Assembly: GCA_946481355.1 (NCBI GenBank)
Contig: CAMLNH010000007.1
Span: 1-21,935 of the forward strand
Reading direction: 5' to 3'
Source: an uncultured Curvibacter sp.
Lineage (GTDB): Bacteria; Pseudomonadota; Gammaproteobacteria; Burkholderiales; Burkholderiaceae
DNA length: 21,935 bases
Part shown: positions 13,618-19,922 of the stretch, piece by piece
Position numbering within the stretch: position 1 is the first letter of the stretch
How the letters are laid out: the number at the start of each line of letters is the position of its first letter
Program-made: the position numbers and the translations under genes
The notes under the pieces: model-generated
What the model was told of the DNA's origin: nothing
Databases searched by the model: none
What the model saw: the letters and a program-made list of their open reading frames with translations, nothing else

Positions 13618-14646
13618 ATGAGAACACCCATCTTTCTTCTTTGCGCTGCCTTGCTGGCCACCGGCCCGGCCTGGGCCCATGGCGACAAGTCACACGACAG
13701 CGCCGCGCAGGACAGCCACACCGCGGCCAAGACCCAGCAAGCCTGGGGCATCGCCGGCGAGGCCCGCCAGGTCCAGCGCACCATCACGTTGACCATGACC
13801 GACAACATGCGCTTCACGCCCGACCGCGTCGAGGTGAAGCAGGGCGAGACGGTGCGCCTGCGTGTGCGCAACGCCGGCAAGCTGCTGCACGAACTGGTCA
13901 TCGGCACGCGCGAGACGCTCGCGACGCATGCCGAGGCCATGCTCAAGAACCCCACCATGGACCATGATGATGCCCATATGGTGCACGTCGCCCCGGGCAA
14001 GACCGGCGACATCATCTGGACCTTCAACCGTGCGGGTGAATTCGAGTTCGCCTGCCTGATCGCGGGCCACTTCCAGGCCGGGATGAAGGGGACGATCCGC
14101 GTCGTCAGCAGCTCATCCGCGACAGATGCGGCCGGCCCGGACCACCGCCATGCCGCCTATGCAGGCCAGCAGCAGCGTGGCATCAAGTCGCTGTCGGCCC
14201 AGGACCTGCAGGCCTATGCCCGGGGTCAGGGCCACGGTTTCGCCAAGGCCGCCGAACTCAACGGCTATCCCGGTCCGCTGCACGTGCTAGAACTCGCAGC
14301 AGAACTGGGACTGGACGACCAGCAACGCCAGCAATCCGAGGCGCTGATGGCCCGACACCGTGGCGAGGCGCAGCGCCTGGGTCGGGAACTGATCGACGCC
14401 GAGCGCGCCCTGGACCAGGCCTTCGCCAGCCGCAGCATCGATGCCGACGCACTGCAACGCCTGACGCAGGATGCCGGCATGAAGCACGCACGCCTGCGCG
14501 CGGAGCACCTGCGCACCCACCTCGCGCAGACTGCGCTGATGACTCCGCAGCAGATCTCACGCTACAACAGCCTGCGCGGCTACGACACCGCCCACCACCC
14601 GCACACACCGGAGATGAGCCATGGTCACCAACCCGCACACCGTTGA
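13618..14646 (+). CDS. Periplasmic cupredoxin fused to a Spy/CpxP-like domain
   Basis: This 342-residue protein has a cleavable signal (MRTPIFLLCAALLATGPAWA, cut before HGDK). Residues about 52-165 form a cupredoxin with a complete type 1 copper set: His91 (LLHELVI), Cys146 (EFEFACLIAGH), His151 and Met156. After a linker (about 166-215), residues 219-322 are a helical segment resembling Spy/CpxP-type periplasmic metal-stress proteins, including LGLDDQQRQQSEAL and LMTPQQISRYNSLRGY. The tail is His-rich. A role in periplasmic copper binding or resistance is inferred. The start has GGAG (13608-13611). The 3' end overlaps the DUF411 gene by 26 nt. The usual single-domain cupredoxins of copper loci are about half this length. 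Confidence 0.8.
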   Translation: MRTPIFLLCAALLATGPAWAHGDKSHDSAAQDSHTAAKTQQAWGIAGEARQVQRTITLTMTDNMRFTPDRVEVKQGETVRLRVRNAGKLLHELVIGTRETLATHAEAMLKNPTMDHDDAHMVHVAPGKTGDIIWTFNRAGEFEFACLIAGHFQAGMKGTIRVVSSSSATDAAGPDHRHAAYAGQQQRGIKSLSAQDLQAYARGQGHGFAKAAELNGYPGPLHVLELAAELGLDDQQRQQSEALMARHRGEAQRLGRELIDAERALDQAFASRSIDADALQRLTQDAGMKHARLRAEHLRTHLAQTALMTPQQISRYNSLRGYDTAHHPHTPEMSHGHQPAHR

Positions 14647-15127
14647 CCGCCTGCCCCGACGCAAGCTTCTGCAGTGCGGCGTGGCCACGATCATGGGCGC
14701 CCTCGGCGGCCCCTTGTTCGCGAACCCTGCCGCCGCGCGCCCGCTGATCGAAGTCTGGAAGACGCCGACCTGCGGCTGCTGCAAGGACTGGATCCGTCAC
14801 CTGGAATCCGAAGGCTTTGCCGTGAAGTCCCACGACCTCCCCCACGCCCGCAAGGACGAACAGCGGCGCCGCCTGGGCCTGGCCGACAAGTACGGCTCCT
14901 GCCACACAGGCCGGGTGGGCGGCTATGTGCTCGAGGGCCACGTGCCAGCACGCGAGATCCACCGCCTGCTCAAGGAGCAACCGAAGGCCCTGGGCCTGGC
15001 CGTGCCGGGCATGCCCGTGGGCTCGCCGGGCATGGACGGGCCGGCGTACGGTGGCCACAAGGATCCCTACGAGGTGCTGCTGGTGCAGCGCGACGGCAGC
15101 GCCCGCGTCTACCAGGCCTACCGCTGA
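14621..15127 (+). CDS. DUF411 periplasmic metal-binding protein
   Basis: This 168-residue exported protein has a twin-arginine-like leader (LPRRKLLQCGVATIMG) and a signal region ending near PAAA. The mature part shows the DUF411 pattern: TPTCGCCKDWIRHL (Cys51, Cys53, Cys54), YGSCHTGRVGGYVLEGHVPA (Cys94), then GLAVPGMPVGSPGM with two methionines. Members of this family are encoded in copper and other metal resistance loci and are believed to bind metal. It overlaps the cupredoxin fusion by 26 nt, indicating co-expression. The gene converges on the radical SAM gene with a 6-nt gap and no room for a terminator between the coding regions. Confidence 0.9.
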   Translation: MVTNPHTVDRLPRRKLLQCGVATIMGALGGPLFANPAAARPLIEVWKTPTCGCCKDWIRHLESEGFAVKSHDLPHARKDEQRRRLGLADKYGSCHTGRVGGYVLEGHVPAREIHRLLKEQPKALGLAVPGMPVGSPGMDGPAYGGHKDPYEVLLVQRDGSARVYQAYR

Positions 15128-15133
15128 CAGCAC

Positions 15134-16222
15134 TCAGAACAGGCTGCCCTGGCCTGCCGCCAGGCCGGGGCGGAACTGCGTGAGGTCGAGCGCGATGCGC
15201 TCGCGGTTCAGACCCAGACGCGTGCAGGCCTTGTGGAAGCGCTGCGCGATCAGATCGGCCCACAGGCCGCTGCCGCGCATGCGCGTGGCCCAGTCGCTGT
15301 CGTAGTCCTGGCCGCCGCGCATCTCGCGGATGCGCGCCATCACGCGCGCCGCGCGCTGCGGGTAATGCAGCTGCAGCCACTGCTGGAAGACTTCGTTGAG
15401 CTCCCAGGGCAAGCGCAGCACGGTGTAGAAGGCGCTCCTCGCGCCCGCCTCGGCGGCTGCGGCCAGCACCTGTTCCATGTCTTCGTTGATGAAGGGGATC
15501 TGCGGCGCCACGCTCACGCCCACGGGCACACCGGCCTGGGCCAGGGTGCGGATGGTGCGCAAACGCCGCTGCGGCGAGGCTGCGCGCGGCTCCAACTGGC
15601 GCGCCAGCTCGCCATCGAGCGTGGTGATGGTCACGTAGACCGCGGCCAGTTGACCGGCCGCCATGGGGGCGATCAGGTCGAGGTCACGCTCGACCCCGCT
15701 GGACTTGGTGACCAGCGCAAAGGGATGGCGCGCATCGCGCAGCACCTCGATCAGCGCGCGCGTGAGCTGGAGTTCGCGTTCCACCGGCTGGTAGCAGTCC
15801 GTCACGGTCCCGATGGCCAGATGGCTGGGTCGGTAGCCGGGCGCGGCCAGCTCCTCGCGCAGGCGCTGCGCGAGGCCACGCTTGGCGATGATGACGCGCT
15901 CGAAATCGAGCCCCGGCGACAGGCCCAGATAGCTGTGCGAGGGCCGCGCGTAGCAGTAACTGCAGCCGTGCTCGCAACCGCGGTAGGGATTGACCGACAG
16001 ATCGAAAGCGATGTCTGGCGAGTCGTTGCGCACCAGTGCGCTGCGTGCGTCCTCCCAGCGAATCTCGGTCTGCCACTTGGGCGCCTCGTCGGCCAGCACC
16101 TCGTCCCAGGTACCCCAGCCGTCGTCATAAGCCGCACGTGTGTCCCGCTCGAAACGATGCGCATTGCGGGTGGCCGCACCGCGACCTTTGAGCGCGTGCA
16201 GGGGTAGCTTGAATTCGCTCAT
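15134..16222 (-). CDS. PA0069-family radical SAM protein, predicted SOS-regulated
   Basis: This 362-residue protein has the radical SAM cluster motif Cys83-x3-Cys87-x2-Cys90 within NPYRGCEHGCSYCYAR (residues 78-93). It also has the GTVTDCYQPVER and VTKSSGVERDLDL segments typical of the PA0069 and spore photoproduct lyase-like group. The N terminus KGRGAATRNAHRFE is also characteristic. The substrate is unknown; a nucleic-acid repair or modification role is suspected from the SplB relationship. The ATG lies 17 nt from a perfect LexA box (16240-16255), so DNA damage should induce it. From memory, the Pseudomonas aeruginosa namesake is in the LexA regulon, which should be verified. Confidence 0.9.
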   Translation of the reverse strand: MSEFKLPLHALKGRGAATRNAHRFERDTRAAYDDGWGTWDEVLADEAPKWQTEIRWEDARSALVRNDSPDIAFDLSVNPYRGCEHGCSYCYARPSHSYLGLSPGLDFERVIIAKRGLAQRLREELAAPGYRPSHLAIGTVTDCYQPVERELQLTRALIEVLRDARHPFALVTKSSGVERDLDLIAPMAAGQLAAVYVTITTLDGELARQLEPRAASPQRRLRTIRTLAQAGVPVGVSVAPQIPFINEDMEQVLAAAAEAGARSAFYTVLRLPWELNEVFQQWLQLHYPQRAARVMARIREMRGGQDYDSDWATRMRGSGLWADLIAQRFHKACTRLGLNRERIALDLTQFRPGLAAGQGSLF

Positions 16223-16239
16223 GGCGTCGCCTTGTTTGA

Positions 16240-16255
16240 CTGTTTATTTATACAG
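16240..16255. promoter_or_regulatory. LexA (SOS) box
   Basis: CTGTTTATTTATACAG matches the CTGT-N8-ACAG consensus exactly, with the AT-rich core typical of strong sites, in a locally AT-rich patch of otherwise GC-rich DNA. It lies 17 nt before the radical SAM start codon on the minus strand and 57 nt before the methyltransferase start on the plus strand. It is well placed to repress the first and might affect the second. Confidence 0.85.
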
Positions 16256-16312
16256 TATTTAGCAGCCATCAGCAAGCCGAACCGAACCGCTCCATCGCTT
16301 ACAGTTCGCGCC

Positions 16313-16915
16313 ATGAGCCTATCCCACAGCGTCGACTTCTTTGAGCGACAGTTCCAGCGCCAGGTACGCGAGCAGGAGCTCACGCTCAACCCCTTCGAAG
16401 AAGCCGCCCTGCCTTGGCTCCAGGGGCGCGTGCTGGACTACGGTTGCGGCCTGGGCCAGCTGAGCCTCGCGGCCGCGCGGCGAGGTTGCGAGGTGCTCGC
16501 CCTCGATGCCAGTGCGACGGCCATTGCCCACCTGCAGCAGCTTGCGCAGGACGAGGGCCTGGCCATCGATGCGCGCGAAGCCGAGCTGTCGGCCTACCAG
16601 CTCAGCGCTGATTTCGACAGCGTGGTCTGCATCGGCCTGCTGATGTTCCTGGACTGTGACAGCGCGCTGCATCAGCTGACACAGCTGATGCAGCGGCTGC
16701 GTCCCGGGGGTGTGATGGTGCTCAATGTGCTGGTCGAAGGCACGAGCTATCTGGACATGTTCGATCCGCAGCGCCACTGCCTGCTGACAGCGCAGCAGCT
16801 GCGCGAGCGCTTTGCCGGCTGGACCCTGGAACAGTTCGAGCTGCGTGACTTCCCCGCACCCGGCGACACCGTCAAATCCTTCGTGACCCTGATCGCCCGC
16901 AAGCCCGCGGCCTGA
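16313..16915 (+). CDS. Class I SAM-dependent methyltransferase
   Basis: This 200-residue soluble enzyme has a Rossmann SAM site: LDYGCGLGQLSLAAARRG (residues 41-58) with the acidic VLALDAS end of strand 2 (61-67). Further segments are FDSVVCIGLLMFL and LRPGGVMVLNVLVEGTSYLDMFD. It resembles TehB-like small methyltransferases, but the substrate is not identifiable. The start at 16313 is preferred because TACAGT (16300-16305) lies 13 nt upstream, predicting a near-leaderless mRNA. An upstream in-frame start at 16232 would put the LexA box inside the coding region. It is divergent from the radical SAM gene. Confidence 0.87.
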   Translation: MSLSHSVDFFERQFQRQVREQELTLNPFEEAALPWLQGRVLDYGCGLGQLSLAAARRGCEVLALDASATAIAHLQQLAQDEGLAIDAREAELSAYQLSADFDSVVCIGLLMFLDCDSALHQLTQLMQRLRPGGVMVLNVLVEGTSYLDMFDPQRHCLLTAQQLRERFAGWTLEQFELRDFPAPGDTVKSFVTLIARKPAA

Positions 16916-16988
16916 GGCTCTGCCGCCGGTCGGCCCACGCCACCGCCTGTCGATCCGCTGCGGCCGGTCCGCAACAGACCCGGGACAT

Positions 16989-17005
16989 CCCGCAAGACCT
17001 GCGGG
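16989..17005 (+). terminator. Possible terminator hairpin after the methyltransferase gene
   Basis: CCCGCA (16989-16994) and TGCGGG (17000-17005) form a 6-bp stem with a 5-nt loop. A T4 stretch occurs 8 nt later (17014-17017), but it is interrupted and also forms part of the predicted rlpA -10. The assignment is weak. Confidence 0.3.
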
Positions 17006-17029
17006 CGAGGTGGTTTTATAGTGGACCGC

Positions 17030-17443
17030 ATGCACACGCTCCTGATGCCCACCCTCTGGTCAGCCCGCCTGCGCTGGGCCGGCGCCGGCTGCGCCCTGCT
17101 GCTGGCCCTGATGGCCGGCTGCAGCAGCACACCCAGCGCGAGTGCCTCCGGCCACAGCGACGCGGGGCAGGCCTCGTACTACGGCAATGAATTCCACGGC
17201 CGCAAGACAGCCAATGGCGAGCGCTTCGACCAGGGCAAGCTCACAGCGGCCCACCGTAGCCTGCCCTTCGGCACACGCGTGAAGGTCACCAACACCCAGA
17301 ACGGCAAGACCGTGGTGGTGCGCGTCAACGACCGCGGGCCCTTCGTCAAGGGTCGCATCATCGACCTCTCGAGCTCGGCCTTCAAGAGCATCGCCAGCCT
17401 CAACGCCGGCGTGGTACCGGTCCGCATCCAGGTCATCGACTAA
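17030..17443 (+). CDS. RlpA-like septal/peptidoglycan lipoprotein (double-psi beta-barrel)
   Basis: This 137-residue predicted lipoprotein has lipobox LMAGC, with lipidated Cys31. A double-psi beta-barrel follows at about residues 45-136: [57 protein letters not shown]. Glu64 and His75 have the 11-residue spacing of the catalytic pair described for RlpA lytic transglycosylases that act on denuded glycans. It is much shorter than full RlpA and lacks the SPOR domain, so septal targeting by SPOR is not expected. No Shine-Dalgarno is seen. TATAGT (17017-17022) lies 13 nt before ATG 17030. An in-frame GTG at 17021 overlaps that -10-like box and is disfavoured. Confidence 0.9.
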   Translation: MHTLLMPTLWSARLRWAGAGCALLLALMAGCSSTPSASASGHSDAGQASYYGNEFHGRKTANGERFDQGKLTAAHRSLPFGTRVKVTNTQNGKTVVVRVNDRGPFVKGRIIDLSSSAFKSIASLNAGVVPVRIQVID

Positions 17444-17475
17444 GCGTCTGAGCCTGCGCTGCGTATCATCGGCGC

Positions 17476-18480
17476 ATGCATGCTTCCCCCCTGCCCTATC
17501 CCGGCGCCATCACCGATGTGGCCGGCATCGAAGTCGGCCATGACAGCGATACCCGGCGCCCCACGGGCTGTACCGTGGTGCTCGCACGCGCCGGTGCCGT
17601 GGGTGGCGTCGACGTGCGTGGTGCCGCGCCCGGCACACGCGAGACCGATCTGCTCACCCCCGGCAACCTCGTGCAGCAGGTGCATGCCGTGTTGCTGGCT
17701 GGCGGCAGCGCCTGGGGCCTGGACGCAGCCGGCGGCGTGATGCGCTGGCTGGAGCAACAGGGCATCGGCCTGGACACGGGCCATGGCCTCGTGCCCATCG
17801 TGCCGACAGCGGTGATCTTCGACCTGGGCGTGGGTGATGGACGCATCCGCCCCGATGCCGAGGCCGGCTACCGTGCCTGTACCGCGGCGAGCCGCGACGC
17901 ACCCGCGCAGGGCAATGTGGGCGCTGGCAGCGGCGCGCTGGTCGGCAAGCTGCTGGGCCAGGACCGCGCGATGAAGGGCGGCGTGGGCACGGCCAGCGTC
18001 AGCGCTGCGGGCCATACGGTGGGCGCGCTCATCGTCTGCAACGCGGTAGGCGACGTGCTGGACCCGGCCACGGGCCACGTGATCGCCGGCGCACGCACGG
18101 CCGATGGCCGTGGCCTGCAGGACACGCGCGCCGCGCTGCTCGCAGGGCATCGCCCGCAGCACGCGCTGGCCGGAAAAAACACCACCATCGGCGTGATCGC
18201 CACGGATGCGGTGCTGGACCAGGCCCAGGCCCTGCGCCTAGCCCAGGTGGCGCACGACGGGCTGGCACGCAGCATCAACCCCGTGCACACGCAGCTCGAT
18301 GGCGACACCCTGTTCGCCCTGGGCACGGGCGCCAGCGGGCGCAGCGCCGACATGCTGCTGCTGGCCACGCTGGCGACCGAGGCCACGGCACGGGCCGTGG
18401 TCAACGCCGTGCACGCCGCGCGCGGTCTCACCGTGGGCACGCAGCACTGGCCCGCCTGCACCGAGTTGCCCCGACCATGA
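17476..18480 (+). CDS. P1 family (S58, DmpA/NylC-type) peptidase
   Basis: This 334-residue Ntn-type hydrolase begins PGAITDVAGIEVGHDSD, typical of the family. It has LLAGGSAWGLDAAGGVM, VPTAVIFDLG and GNVGAGSGALVGKLLG. The autoproteolysis site is the conserved KNTTIGVIATD: cleavage is expected between Asn235 and Thr236 (18178-18183), exposing Thr as the N-terminal nucleophile, as in NylC. Relatives act as aminopeptidases or amidases on small peptides, beta-peptides or oligoamides. The specificity is unknown here and no signal peptide is present. TATCAT (17464-17469) lies 12 nt before the ATG. The stop overlaps the TAXI gene start (ATGA, 18477-18480), coupling the two. Confidence 0.93.
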   Translation: MHASPLPYPGAITDVAGIEVGHDSDTRRPTGCTVVLARAGAVGGVDVRGAAPGTRETDLLTPGNLVQQVHAVLLAGGSAWGLDAAGGVMRWLEQQGIGLDTGHGLVPIVPTAVIFDLGVGDGRIRPDAEAGYRACTAASRDAPAQGNVGAGSGALVGKLLGQDRAMKGGVGTASVSAAGHTVGALIVCNAVGDVLDPATGHVIAGARTADGRGLQDTRAALLAGHRPQHALAGKNTTIGVIATDAVLDQAQALRLAQVAHDGLARSINPVHTQLDGDTLFALGTGASGRSADMLLLATLATEATARAVVNAVHAARGLTVGTQHWPACTELPRP

Positions 18481-19769
18481 CGCAAAAGCTCTCGCTCTGG
18501 CTGGCCCATCTGCGCGACCTGCTGGTGCCGGCCGCGCCGTTCGTGCTGCTGGCTGCCGCGCTGCTGGCACTGGCCTACTGGTGGCTGGATCCCATGCCGC
18601 CGCGGCGCGTCACGCTGGCCACTGGGCCGGCGCAGAGCGCCTACGAGGAGTGGGGCCAGCGTTACGCACGGCTGCTGGCCCAGCAGGGCATCGACGTGGT
18701 GCTGCGGCCCAGCCAGGGCTCGGCCGAGAACCTGGAACTGCTGCGCCGTGGCGAGGTGGACCTGGGCTTTGTACAAGGCGGCAGCGGCAGTGCCGATGAG
18801 GACGAGGACTTGTCCGCGCTGGGCAATCTTTTCGTCGAACCGCTGTGGATCTTCTACCGCAGCGCGGCCGTGCGCCGGCTCGAGGGGCTGCGCGATCTGC
18901 AGCGCCTGCGCGTCAACGTGGGCAGTGCAGGCAGCGGCGTGCCCGCGCTGATGCAGCAGCTGATCGAGGCCAATGGCCTGGACCCGCAACGCATGCAATT
19001 GCTGCAGCTCGAACCCACGCCGGCCGTGGTCGCGCTGCTGGACGGGCGCATCGACGCACTGGTCTTCGCCTCGGCGCCTGAATCGCTGCTGGTGCAGATG
19101 CTGCTCAAGACCCCGGGCATCGCCCTCATGGACCTGGCGCAGAGCGAAGCCTACGCACGACGCTTCCATTTCCTCAGCCCCGTCACCCTGCCGCGTGGCG
19201 TGGTGGACCTGGCCACCGACCTGCCGCCGCGCGATGTGCGCCTGGTGGCGACCACCACCACGCTGCTGGCCGGCCCCGGGGTGCACCCCGCCCTGCTGCA
19301 GCTCTTCTCCCAGGCTTCGCTGCGTCTGCACCGCGGCGCCGGCTGGTTCAACCGCGCACGCAGCTACCCCAACGCCGATCTGGCCGGCTACCCGCTGGCG
19401 CGCGAGGCCGAACGCACCCTGCGCAACGGCGTGCCCCTGCTGCAGCGCTACCTGCCCTTCACGCTGGCCAATCTGCTCGAGCGCATGTGGCTGGCCCTGG
19501 GCATCATCATCGCCCTGCTGCTGCCGCTGGGCCGCATCGTGCCGCCGCTCTATGAATTCCGTGTGCGTTCGCGCGTGTTCCGCTGGTATGCGCAGCTGCG
19601 GCAGATCGAGGAACGACTGCAAGTGGGCCAGGCCACGACCGATGTCCTGGTGCGTGAGCTGGACGAGCTCGAAGCAAGGGTTGGTCGCATCCGCATCCCC
19701 CTGTCCTACGCCGACGAGCTCTACGCCCTGCGCCAGCACATCAACATGGTGCGCGGCCGGCTGAGTTGA
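18477..19769 (+). CDS. Membrane-anchored TAXI-family solute-binding protein
   Basis: This 430-residue protein combines an N-terminal membrane helix (about residues 17-38) with a TAXI/TRAP substrate-binding domain (about 43-325). That domain shows RRVTLATGPAQSAYEEWG, ENLELLRRGEVDLGFVQGG and RVNVGSAGSGVPALMQQL. A second membrane helix (about 337-358, MWLALGIIIALLLPLG) leads into a cytoplasmic-looking charged, coiled-coil-prone tail (QIEERLQVGQ, VRELDELEARVGRI). Ordinary TAXI proteins are free in the periplasm and feed a DctM-type permease. No permease is encoded nearby and this one is anchored at both ends. It may sense or scaffold rather than transport. The 4-nt overlap with the P1 peptidase gene suggests a shared task, possibly with peptides or amides. 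Confidence 0.85.
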   Translation: MTQKLSLWLAHLRDLLVPAAPFVLLAAALLALAYWWLDPMPPRRVTLATGPAQSAYEEWGQRYARLLAQQGIDVVLRPSQGSAENLELLRRGEVDLGFVQGGSGSADEDEDLSALGNLFVEPLWIFYRSAAVRRLEGLRDLQRLRVNVGSAGSGVPALMQQLIEANGLDPQRMQLLQLEPTPAVVALLDGRIDALVFASAPESLLVQMLLKTPGIALMDLAQSEAYARRFHFLSPVTLPRGVVDLATDLPPRDVRLVATTTTLLAGPGVHPALLQLFSQASLRLHRGAGWFNRARSYPNADLAGYPLAREAERTLRNGVPLLQRYLPFTLANLLERMWLALGIIIALLLPLGRIVPPLYEFRVRSRVFRWYAQLRQIEERLQVGQATTDVLVRELDELEARVGRIRIPLSYADELYALRQHINMVRGRLS

Positions 19770-19779
19770 CATACCAGCA

Positions 19780-19922
19780 AAAACTTGCGAAGAAATCGCA
19801 GCGAGCGATTCGAGCGCAAGGCGGACGGAGCACAGCCACCAGAACGCACTCAGGTACGTGAGGATGACGCGCACCGCCCAACGCCGCGATCGGGCAGCGC
19901 AGCAGATTTATTCGCGAGTTTT
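19780..19922. repeat. 143-bp MITE-like intergenic repeat with imperfect terminal inverted repeats
   Basis: The ends AAAACTTGCGAAGAAATC (19780-19797) and GATTTATTCGCGAGTTTT (19905-19922) are inverted repeats matching at 16 of 18 positions. The interior contains a stable hairpin and other GC-rich dyads but no gene. The element fills almost the whole 152-bp gap between two convergent genes, and its last base overlaps the DUF1631 stop codon. I have a general impression of similar intergenic sequences in Comamonadaceae, but copy number was not tested. No clear target-site duplication is visible. Confidence 0.55.
19784..19820. other. Two-tier stem-loop inside the repeat element
   Basis: CTTGCG (19784-19789) pairs with CGCAAG (19815-19820), and AATCGC (19794-19799) pairs with GCGATT (19805-19810). 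The inner loop is AGCGA and the internal loop is symmetric, 4 by 4 nt. It could fold in RNA from either strand and help end both convergent transcripts. Confidence 0.5.

Noticed and set aside
15233..16207. 324-codon plus-strand open frame opposite the radical SAM gene
   Set aside because: The minus strand carries the CxxxCxxC motif and full family homology. The plus-strand translation has no recognisable domain.
16232..16312. Upstream start for the methyltransferase at 16232
   Set aside because: It would make the LexA box and the predicted -10 box coding sequence. The ATG at 16313 gives a normal N terminus.
17868..19874. 668-codon minus-strand open frame opposite the P1 peptidase and TAXI genes
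   Set aside because: It is a GC-rich antisense shadow with low-complexity Gln/His/Ala/Arg translation. Its start lies in the repeat element, and both opposing genes are clear families.
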